From Bacteroides sp. (GTDB taxonomy: Bacteria; Bacteroidota; Bacteroidia; Bacteroidales; SM23-62), in NCBI GenBank assembly GCA_030667765.1, contig DAOUVF010000130.1:1-7697 (forward strand): DNA of 7,697 bases. The letters are read 5' to 3'. The notes under the pieces were generated by a model that worked only from the letters and a program-made list of their open reading frames with translations, was not told the DNA's origin and searched no databases. Below are positions 1 through 6,444 of this stretch, in pieces. Made by a program: the position numbers and the translations under genes. How positions within the stretch are numbered: the stretch's first letter is position 1; each line of letters opens with the position of its first letter.

Positions 1-324
1 ACCCAGGACGAACTAATATACAACACCCCTGAAGAGAAGCTGATCATAAACTCATATTCCGACCTTAAACATGAAGAATATAGTATTCTCTTGTTACACG
101 CTTGGGGAAGTAATTGCCGAAAAAATGCGCTCCGTAATGCAACGAACGGCGCCCAGGGATATGACCCAAAAGAACTGATAACAGTCGTTGAACGAAAGGA
201 AAACATTTATGCAAAGCAATGGCAGAAACAACTGGTAAATCAGATAACAGAAATACCGGAATTTAATGATGCATGGCGCGAGCTGGGAAAGCATTGGCTA
301 AAATTTCAGAAGTTCATTGAATAG
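1..324 (+). CDS. C-terminal part of an unidentified protein (5' end outside the window)
   Basis: The frame is open from the first base to a TAG stop at 322-324, giving 107 visible residues. It therefore looks like the 3' end of a longer gene. The TTG at 91 could serve as a start, but the 30 codons before it are also open and read as ordinary protein (TQDELIYNTPEEKL...), so a start upstream of the window is more likely. The visible part is hydrophilic and mixed in charge, with several Trp residues and a Lys/Glu-rich, probably helical tail ending in KFQKFIE. I see no signal peptide, membrane segment or recognisable catalytic motif, and I do not recognise the family. Its only neighbour in the window is the non-coding stretch 325-671. 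The open frame and sensible composition support a real gene; its function is unknown. Confidence 0.6.
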   Translation, partial: TQDELIYNTPEEKLIINSYSDLKHEEYSILLLHAWGSNCRKNALRNATNGAQGYDPKELITVVERKENIYAKQWQKQLVNQITEIPEFNDAWRELGKHWLKFQKFIE

Positions 325-476
325 ATCGCCAAGGCTGTTCTGCACATTGGTGTGCATGTTCCTGTTCGAGCCAAAGACCAAAACCGAACAACCCTGGTCA
401 CCCAATCTCTTTTTTCTTATCTATAACATATGGCCGGAACCTCGACATCCCACTAAAAATTGCATGACATTGGAAT

Positions 477-578
477 AGCAGGATCAGTATGTTCTGTGAG
501 CGAGTGTTGCTGTCTGAGTCCCCGACCTGTCGGGGACGAGTTGCAACACGAGTCGAACAGAAGTATACTGATCCTGCT
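477..578. repeat. 102-bp nested imperfect inverted repeat (REP/MITE-like or long hairpin)
   Basis: The outer arms are perfect 14-base inverted copies: AGCAGGATCAGTAT at 477-490 and its reverse complement at 565-578. Inside them, TTCTGT (492-497) pairs with ACAGAA (557-562), and GTGTTGC (504-510) pairs with GCAACAC (543-549), separated by a small asymmetric internal loop. At the centre is a strong G+C-rich stem (518-526 with 529-537). The whole unit folds on itself as DNA or RNA. Read on the + strand, the last arm is followed by TTTT, so it could act as a terminator, though it is far longer than a usual one. I see no target-site duplication in the flanks (GGAAT on the left, TTTAA on the right). 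A small non-autonomous mobile or REP-type element is an inference; copy number in the genome would decide. Confidence 0.75.
518..537. repeat. Central G+C-rich perfect 9-bp stem-loop
   Basis: GTCCCCGAC at 518-526 and GTCGGGGAC at 529-537 are exact reverse complements separated by only CT. In RNA or single-stranded DNA the innermost pairs would have to open to make the loop. This is the tip of the larger 477-578 palindrome and its most stable part. Such a compact tip is typical of REP-type elements, but nothing in the window shows a matching transposase. Confidence 0.8.
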
Positions 579-671
579 TTTAACTATTATCTTGTGAAAC
601 AATTTTTGGTGGTATTCAGAGTTCATTATTAACACATTAGGTATTTTTATCTACCCATTAATCCCAGGCCT

Positions 672-3600
672 TTGAAAAGAAGGATCATCATTATCATATG
701 CCTGTTTCTTAGCCTGTCCTCCTTTGCTCAGGATCTGTCCGGTCTCCGGTCCAGGTACATCCAACTGCCGGGCGACAGCGTGAAACTGGACAGCCTTATG
801 ATCCTTCCGGGTTCAGTTTTTCTTTTTGACGGGGAAAATAACAGGATCCCTGATAGCCTCTACGAGGTTCTGCCTGTTGACGGAACATTAGTGATACACC
901 CATCCCTGCTTGATGCAAGGGTGATGGTAAAATACCGGGTACTCTCTCCTTCTCCTTTCCAGCCCTATTATCATAAGGATCCTTCGAACCTGCAGGAAAA
1001 GGTCCAGGGCCGGCCCGCAGATCCCTTCCGGATAACCTCTGAGGATCTTCAGCAGGGAGGTTATTATACCTATTCTGAATTGAATAAACGGGGTAGCCTG
1101 TCTCGTGGCATCACTTTTGGCAACAACCAGGATGTGGTAGTGAATTCCAACCTGAACCTGCAATTAACCGGGAAGATCAGCAATAACCTGAACATTCTCG
1201 CCGCAATCTCCGATAATAATATCCCCATCCAGCCGGAAGGTTATTCTCAACAGATCAGTGAATTTGACAGGGTCTATATCTCCGTGTTCAATGAACAACT
1301 GGGACTGGTGGCGGGTGATTTTGAGCTGACCGGTTCTCCAGGCATGTTCATGAATTTTTATAAACGGTCCAAAGGGGCCATGTTCAATGGTAAGTTCAAG
1401 CTGGGGAATACTGATAAGGACAATTTCAAGACCACGGTAAGCGGAGCCATTTCCAAGGGAAAGTTCAGCAAAAATTCATTTATGGGGATAGAAGGGAACC
1501 AGGGACCCTATAAGCTCCGTGGAAGCAATCATGAGCAATTTATCATGGTGCTTGCAGGTTCTGAACGTGTATACATAGACGGAAGATTGCTGACAAGGGG
1601 CATCAATAATGATTATACTGTGGATTACAACAGTGCCGAGATCACCTTCACACCCATGCAGACCATTACCAAGGACAGGCGTATCATTGTAGAATTTGAG
1701 TATACGGAAAGAAGTTATGCAAGATTTTTACTGTATACGGCCAATGAATACCAGACCGAAAACGGGACTTTCTTTTTTAATGTTTTCTCTGAGCAGGATG
1801 ACAAGAACCAGACCCTGCAGCAGGATCTCTCAAATGAAGAAAAGTATTTCCTGTCACAAATCGGGAATGACATCGATAAGGCGGTAGTACCAAGGATCGA
1901 CAGTGTTGGCTATAATGAAAATGAGGTCCTGTACAGGAAAGCCGACAGCCTGGTATATGATTCCATTTACCAGGAGGTGTATATCCATTCAAATGACCCG
2001 GAACTGGCAGTTTACCGCCTGCGGTTCAGTTTTGTCGGAGAGGGTAACGGGGACTACCTGCTGGAAAATTCCGTGGCCAATGGAAGGGTGTTCCGCTGGT
2101 ATGCACCTGAGAATGACATCAGGCAGGGTAGTTATGCACCGGTGGTTTTACTGGTCACTCCGAAAAAGAAACAGGTGATCAGCGTGGGAGGATCACAAGC
2201 CCTGGGATCCATGACCCGGACCAATTTCGAATTTGTCCTTTCCAATAATGACCTTAATACTTTTTCCAGCCTGGATAAAGAGGAAAACCTTGGTTATGCT
2301 GTGAACCTTGAACTCTACCAGGAAATGCTGAAAAGAGATACTTCCCGCATACAGTTAAGGGGGCAAGCAGCATACAGGCATATCAGCAGGTACTTCAGCT
2401 CGGTGGAAAGGTTCAGGAGTGTCGAATTCGAGCGTGATTGGAATCTTGAAGACAGTCCAACCCAGGAGCAGGAACATCTTGCTATGGTGGGACTGCAATT
2501 TTACGAAGCGAAGGCCGGCCGGATCAGGTATAATGCTGAATTTATGCAGAGGGGCAGTGATTTTGAAGGGATCAGGAATACACTTCTCGGGAATTTGAAA
2601 TACAGCGGATTCGAATTTGATGTGAATGCAAGCCTGCTGAACTCAAGTGACCATCTTAACGATACAAAATTCCTCAGGCACCGTACCATGATTGCCAAAC
2701 ACTTCCGGTATGCCATACTGGGGATCAAGGAAGAAGGGGAACAGAACCGATGGACAAGCCGGAGGAATGACAGCCTCTCCCCCAATAGCCTTGCTTTTCA
2801 GGAATTCGAGATCTTCCTTACCCAGCCTGATACCATTCAGAACCGTGGATACTTAAGTTACAGGAACCGAAGGGATTACTATCCCGGGGATAACCAGCTG
2901 GTTTATGCTACATTGGGACAAGACCTTAACCTGGGGGCCAATCTAATGAAAAACCCGGCCAGCCAGCTCCGGGTAATGCTTACCTACAGGGAACTGTCCA
3001 TCAAAGATTCTACGTTGAGTGAAAATAAACCTGAAAATTCATTGCTCGGGAGGATTGAGTATGGACTGCAACTGGCCAAGGGAGCCATTACGGCATCTAC
3101 TTTTTGGGAGGTGGGATCCGGACTGGAATCCGAAAGAGAGTTCTCTTACCTGGAGGTTGCACCCGGACAAGGAGTATATCAATGGATCGATTATAATCAG
3201 AATGGCCTGAAAGAATTGGATGAATTTGAAGTTGCCCAGTTCCAGGATGAAGCCAGGTATATCAGGATCTTCTTTCCCTCCAGCAACTTTATGACGGTAT
3301 ACAGCAACCAGTTCAATCAGACCATCAATCTTAATCCAGTCCGTATCTGGAAAACCAGGGATGGTTTTTATAAGGGTATATCACTTTTTTCCAACCAGTT
3401 CGCATACCGCATCAACCGGAAAAACACCAACACTGATATCCTGAAAAATCTGAATCCTTTCTTTTCCGACCTGAATGATCCAGACCTGGTGTCCATATCC
3501 ACCTCTGTCAGGAACAATCTTTCATTCAATAAGACAGGCCGTGTATTCGGGATGGACTATATATACCTGCAAAACCTGAACAGGACTTTTCTTGCCAATG

Positions 3601-4136
3601 GATTCGATACACGCACCATACAAAGCCACGGCCTGCGGGCCAGGATCACCATCAATGATCAGACATCTATCATCAACCAGTTTGACAATGGTGTGAAAAG
3701 CTTTGCCTCAGAATTCCTTTCCAGCCGGGATTATGAGATCGATTTCATATCCAATAAATTAATCACCCAGTTCCAGTTTTCCCGGACTTTCAGGCTGGTG
3801 GCCGATTATGGCTATAAAAACCAGGTGAACCGCCTGGATGTCCAGCAATCAGAGGAGCATAATCTTGGCACTGAACTGCGCTACAGCAAACTGAACAAGG
3901 GTATCCTGACCTGCAGGGTAAATTATGTCCACCTGTCATATAACGATGATCCCGCATCCCCTGTTGGTTACGAGATGCTGCAGGGATTGCTTCCCGGTCA
4001 TAACGGCACCTGGAACCTGTTGTTTCAGCGGACCATAACAGGGGGGATTGAAGTGAACCTGGAATATGCAGGCAGGGTTTCCGAAAACCAGTCTGTCATC
4101 CACACAGGAGGCCTTTCAGTCAGGGCAAATTTTTAA
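672..4136 (+). CDS. Large uncharacterised outer-membrane beta-barrel protein, 1154 aa
   Basis: The start is TTG at 672. It is the only start that keeps the signal peptide (MKRRIIIIICLFLSLSSFA, cleavage expected before Q20), and an in-frame stop lies upstream at 630-632. The first in-frame ATG downstream (residue 43) would lose the signal. After a probably periplasmic N-terminal part, a conserved-looking block at residues 141-154 (GSLSRGITFGNNQD) begins a long run of alternating polar/aromatic beta strands that continues to the C-terminus and ends in Phe (VRANF), as outer-membrane barrels do. Residues 840-851 (D-x-N-x-N-G...E) form an EF-hand-like loop that may bind calcium. The C-terminal stretch YEMLQGLLPG (1100-1109) and the tail resemble, from memory, hypothetical proteins across the Bacteroidota. 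I see no TonB box, carboxypeptidase-like domain or type IX sorting domain. The gene stands alone and converges on the minus-strand cluster, leaving a 52-base gap (4137-4188) in which I see no clear terminator. The role is unknown; an envelope transport or assembly function is only inference. Confidence 0.85.
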   Translation: MKRRIIIIICLFLSLSSFAQDLSGLRSRYIQLPGDSVKLDSLMILPGSVFLFDGENNRIPDSLYEVLPVDGTLVIHPSLLDARVMVKYRVLSPSPFQPYYHKDPSNLQEKVQGRPADPFRITSEDLQQGGYYTYSELNKRGSLSRGITFGNNQDVVVNSNLNLQLTGKISNNLNILAAISDNNIPIQPEGYSQQISEFDRVYISVFNEQLGLVAGDFELTGSPGMFMNFYKRSKGAMFNGKFKLGNTDKDNFKTTVSGAISKGKFSKNSFMGIEGNQGPYKLRGSNHEQFIMVLAGSERVYIDGRLLTRGINNDYTVDYNSAEITFTPMQTITKDRRIIVEFEYTERSYARFLLYTANEYQTENGTFFFNVFSEQDDKNQTLQQDLSNEEKYFLSQIGNDIDKAVVPRIDSVGYNENEVLYRKADSLVYDSIYQEVYIHSNDPELAVYRLRFSFVGEGNGDYLLENSVANGRVFRWYAPENDIRQGSYAPVVLLVTPKKKQVISVGGSQALGSMTRTNFEFVLSNNDLNTFSSLDKEENLGYAVNLELYQEMLKRDTSRIQLRGQAAYRHISRYFSSVERFRSVEFERDWNLEDSPTQEQEHLAMVGLQFYEAKAGRIRYNAEFMQRGSDFEGIRNTLLGNLKYSGFEFDVNASLLNSSDHLNDTKFLRHRTMIAKHFRYAILGIKEEGEQNRWTSRRNDSLSPNSLAFQEFEIFLTQPDTIQNRGYLSYRNRRDYYPGDNQLVYATLGQDLNLGANLMKNPASQLRVMLTYRELSIKDSTLSENKPENSLLGRIEYGLQLAKGAITASTFWEVGSGLESEREFSYLEVAPGQGVYQWIDYNQNGLKELDEFEVAQFQDEARYIRIFFPSSNFMTVYSNQFNQTINLNPVRIWKTRDGFYKGISLFSNQFAYRINRKNTNTDILKNLNPFFSDLNDPDLVSISTSVRNNLSFNKTGRVFGMDYIYLQNLNRTFLANGFDTRTIQSHGLRARITINDQTSIINQFDNGVKSFASEFLSSRDYEIDFISNKLITQFQFSRTFRLVADYGYKNQVNRLDVQQSEEHNLGTELRYSKLNKGILTCRVNYVHLSYNDDPASPVGYEMLQGLLPGHNGTWNLLFQRTITGGIEVNLEYAGRVSENQSVIHTGGLSVRANF

Positions 4137-4188
4137 GAGTCCAAGATTCCGGCAGGATCAATAGCCTCAGCAGTCAGGGTCAGCAACC

Positions 4189-4725
4189 TCAATCAGGAAA
4201 GGTTTTTGTCCCATCAGGCTGGTACTGGTACTTGATGGTGAGCTCAATATAATCGGAGAGCGTACCTGTTTTTATCTGGCTATCCCTGATCCAGATCTTG
4301 GCAAATTTCTTGCTGGCGGTCTGAACCGTCCAGACCTGGTTGATTTCAATATTATCCCCCTGAGGCTGGAAGTTATTCGCTGTTACTTCAGCGTAACCAT
4401 TGAAGAAAGCCTCTGCTTCACCGGCACTCTGAAAATCACCATTTTTGTAAAACGCGTCAATCTGGTTAGAACTCTGAAGCGTAACAGTAATATCCTGATT
4501 GAATATATTATGGATGGCAGCGAGATCGGGTTGAACACTGCTGAGAGGCGAATAGACGGATATCTGACCATTCTCAAAAGCAAAACCATAATAGGAATGT
4601 AACTGGTCGGATAGCATTAATTCGGAACTCAGTATAAATTCTCCCCTATATTTCGGATCTTCTTTCTTCTCACATGAAAAACAGATCCCTATCAGTATGG
4701 CTAATACTGCACTTATCTTTCTAAT
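4189..4725 (-). CDS. Small lipoprotein of unknown function, apparent non-ATG (ATT) start
   Basis: The first in-frame ATG (4617) gives 142 residues without an export signal. The frame is open further upstream to a TGA at 4750-4752, and that extension encodes a textbook lipoprotein signal: (M)RKISAVLAILIGICFSC followed by EKKDPKYRG, with the lipidated Cys at codon 18 (4672-4674). No ATG, GTG or TTG occurs in the extension before the signal. The candidate starts are ATT at 4725 or 4728, or CTG at 4746. I chose ATT 4725 because an AGGA lies six bases ahead and the resulting 178-residue protein has a normal signal length. The mature part is rich in Asn, Gln, Phe and Tyr, with a beta-type segment NQVWTVQTASKKFAKIWI near the C-terminus; that pattern recalls small Bacteroidota lipoproteins, but I cannot name a family. 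The gene follows ald closely and is probably co-transcribed and translationally coupled to it. The coding call is firm; the exact start is not, and a sequencing error or point mutation at an ATG is possible. Confidence 0.75.
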   Translation of the reverse strand: MRKISAVLAILIGICFSCEKKEDPKYRGEFILSSELMLSDQLHSYYGFAFENGQISVYSPLSSVQPDLAAIHNIFNQDITVTLQSSNQIDAFYKNGDFQSAGEAEAFFNGYAEVTANNFQPQGDNIEINQVWTVQTASKKFAKIWIRDSQIKTGTLSDYIELTIKYQYQPDGTKTFPD

Positions 4726-4731
4726 AATTTT

Positions 4732-4735
4732 TCCT
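4732..4735 (-). promoter_or_regulatory. AGGA ribosome-binding-site-like motif that favours the ATT start
   Basis: On the minus strand the ald stop TAA (4736-4738) is followed at once by AGGA (4735-4732), then six bases (4731-4726), then ATT at 4725-4723, which opens the lipoprotein signal peptide. The spacing suits a Shine-Dalgarno site. Bacteroidota genes often lack such motifs, so a short purine match is only modest support. Confidence 0.4.
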
Positions 4736-5959
4736 TTAAAAAGCAGCCATCAACAGGTCAATATCCTTGGAAGGGATATCGAAATGATTGCCAATGAAAT
4801 TATTTGTAAGGATCCCGTTGAATATGTACACACCGTTCCTGACACCCTTATCATCTTTTAAAAATTGTTTTATACCACCGGACTCTCCCATATTCTGTAA
4901 AAGCGGGGCAAAAACATTACTGATGGCGATGGAAGCGGTACGGGCTACTCTGGAGGGAAGATTGGGCATACAATAATGAATGATGCCATGTTTGGTAAAT
5001 ACAGGATCCACCTGGGTCTTGCACTCTGAAGTTTCAATGCATCCACCCTGGTCTATGCTGATATCCACGATCACCGAGCCTTTTTTCATCTGTTTCACCA
5101 TCTCCTCTGTAACAATATAACGCGGTCCCTGTTCAATCAAGTACATGGCACCGATTAAAACATCTGCTGATCGAAGGGTCCGTTCCATAACCTGCCGGTG
5201 AAAGACAGAGGTATAGATCCGCTGGCCGATGTTATTCTGCAACCTGTTAAGCCGGTGTACAGAACTGTCGAATACCTTTACCTGGGCCCCCAGACCCAAC
5301 GCGGCCCTTACAGCAGATTCTGCCGCCGTACCAGCCCCGATAATAATTACTTCTGTCGGGGTGATCCCTGAGATGCCGCCCAGCATTACCCCTTTACCGC
5401 CATGAAAATTGCTTAGATACTCAGCTGCAATGAGTATAGATGTATTTCCGGCACTGGTACTCATGGAACGAACTACCGGGTAACAGTTATGTTCATCCTT
5501 GATATTTTCAAAGGCTATGGCTGTGACCCTTTTCTGCATCAGCTGCTGGACAAACTGTTTGGTCTGACTGTTCAGATGCAGGGATGAGATAACCACCTGC
5601 CGTTCACTGAGCAATTTAATTTCATCCATCGAAAGAGGGGCTATCTTGAGAATCGTGTCCGCCTGGTAGATCGCTGCCCTGTTGTCAAGTATAAAACCTC
5701 CCAATTCGCTATAGTCTCTATCTGAATAATTGGCGGCATTTCCGGCCCCTGACTCGATGAGTACCTCATGTCCTGAGTTCACGAGTTGGTCTACAGCTTC
5801 CGGCGTAAGGGCAACCCTGCTTTCGAATTTCTGGATTTCCTTCGGGATGCCAATGGTGAGCTGTTTCTTGCTCTTTCCAACTTCCAGCATTTCCTCCTGG
5901 GGCATCAGGCTTGCCCTGCCAAACGTGAATTGTGCATCTGATGTGTCCTGGGGTATCAT
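4736..5959 (-). CDS. ald: Alanine dehydrogenase (NAD-dependent), 407 aa
   Basis: This enzyme of the AlaDH/PNT family interconverts L-alanine and pyruvate plus ammonia using NAD, in the cytoplasm (EC 1.4.1.1). Family hallmarks are in order: GIPKE at 37-41, RVALTP at 48-53 (substrate-binding Arg48), ILK at 103-105 (Lys105), LHL at 127-129 (catalytic His128), the Rossmann motif GAGTAAESA from Gly208, and DISIDQGGCIE from Asp299 containing the expected catalytic Asp303. HYCMPNLPSRV (328-338) follows. Compared with the usual length of about 370, there are some 33 extra N-terminal residues ahead of LTIGIPKE. Such extensions are, from memory, common in Bacteroidota forms, and the ATG at 5959 is the only start after an upstream in-frame stop. 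Where many homologues have KVKEP, this one reads KIAPL, so one Lys/Glu pair is missing. The related NAD(P) transhydrogenase alpha subunit and saccharopine-type enzymes are less likely given the DQGGC and HYC motifs. It lies 50 bases past tsaE and runs into the lipoprotein gene. Confidence 0.93.
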   Translation of the reverse strand: MIPQDTSDAQFTFGRASLMPQEEMLEVGKSKKQLTIGIPKEIQKFESRVALTPEAVDQLVNSGHEVLIESGAGNAANYSDRDYSELGGFILDNRAAIYQADTILKIAPLSMDEIKLLSERQVVISSLHLNSQTKQFVQQLMQKRVTAIAFENIKDEHNCYPVVRSMSTSAGNTSILIAAEYLSNFHGGKGVMLGGISGITPTEVIIIGAGTAAESAVRAALGLGAQVKVFDSSVHRLNRLQNNIGQRIYTSVFHRQVMERTLRSADVLIGAMYLIEQGPRYIVTEEMVKQMKKGSVIVDISIDQGGCIETSECKTQVDPVFTKHGIIHYCMPNLPSRVARTASIAISNVFAPLLQNMGESGGIKQFLKDDKGVRNGVYIFNGILTNNFIGNHFDIPSKDIDLLMAAF

Positions 5960-6009
5960 AAGCCTAAATTAACATAATTCACCATCATAGTCAAGTTTGG
6001 ATGCATAAC

Positions 6010-6429
6010 TTAAACCTCTACCTCCATGGTTCTTTCATTATTTCCGACAATCTGTAGATTCACATTTACCGTCTCCGGAGGTAGCAAGGACGCTACTTTA
6101 TCGGGCCATTCAATAAAACAATATTGACCACTGTCAATATATTCTTCATAACCAATGTCATAAGCCTCCTCCAGGTGTTCAATCCTGTAAAAATCAAAGT
6201 GATAAATGGAATCATTCCCTCTGGTTCGATATTCATAGATCAATCCAAACGAAGGGGAACTCGTAACATCTGTAACCTGGAGTACCCGGCATAAGGCTTT
6301 GATCAGGGTTGTTTTTCCTGCTCCCATCTCACCGTAAAAGGCAAAAATCCTTTTGTCGGGAAGGGTGTCAATCAACTCACGGGCAGCATCATCGATGGAT
6401 GACAGGTCTGGTATGCTGATGATTAACAT
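6010..6429 (-). CDS. tsaE: tRNA t6A37 biosynthesis ATPase TsaE, 139 aa
   Basis: TsaE (YjeE) is the P-loop ATPase that works with TsaB and TsaD to attach threonylcarbamoyl to A37 of tRNAs decoding ANN codons. It is a near-universal, usually essential cytoplasmic protein in bacteria. The sequence shows the Walker A motif GEMGAGKT (33-40), the family motif VTSSPSF (55-61), HFDFYR (77-82), the acidic stretch EEAYDIGYEEY (87-97) and FIEWPDK (105-111). The length is normal for the family and nothing appears to be missing. The start is ATG at 6429, 15 bases after the porX stop, so the two are very probably co-transcribed. Confidence 0.96.
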   Translation of the reverse strand: MLIISIPDLSSIDDAARELIDTLPDKRIFAFYGEMGAGKTTLIKALCRVLQVTDVTSSPSFGLIYEYRTRGNDSIYHFDFYRIEHLEEAYDIGYEEYIDSGQYCFIEWPDKVASLLPPETVNVNLQIVGNNERTMEVEV

Positions 6430-6444
6430 TGGGCTGGCAGTAAT

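Larger units (their letters stand above)
325..671. other. 347-bp intergenic region with hairpins, no gene seen
   Basis: No convincing gene lies here; the only longer frame (minus strand, about 453-635) runs through the palindrome and has no protein-like features. Just past the upstream stop is a small perfect hairpin at 341-356 (TGCACA, loop TTGG, TGTGCA). It could end the upstream transcript but lacks a clear T-run. The main structure is the nested inverted repeat at 477-578, described separately. The roughly 90 bases before the barrel-protein start (579-671) are A+T-rich and presumably carry its promoter, but I found no good match to the Bacteroidota -33 TTTG / -7 TAnnTTTG pattern. Confidence 0.6.

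Noticed and set aside
358..400. GTTCGAGCC resembling a tRNA T-arm
   Set aside because: No matching acceptor, D-arm or anticodon arm can be built around it, so this is not a tRNA gene.
453..635. Minus-strand 60-codon frame in the intergenic region
   Set aside because: It runs through the palindrome, has no recognisable protein features and is explained by the repeat structure.
4152..4160. GCAGGATCA matching part of the palindrome arm at 478-486
   Set aside because: A nine-base match without the rest of the repeat is likely chance and shows no inverted partner nearby.
4137..4188. Expected bidirectional terminator between the converging genes
   Set aside because: Only very short complementary stretches and no T-run are visible, so no terminator is called.
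5960..6009. Possible sigma70-like promoter for ald (TTGACT at 5989-5994 and TAATTT at 5966-5971, 17-base spacer)
   Set aside because: The primary sigma factor of Bacteroidota uses a different consensus, and the implied transcript would start almost at the ATG. The short gap behind tsaE fits read-through better.
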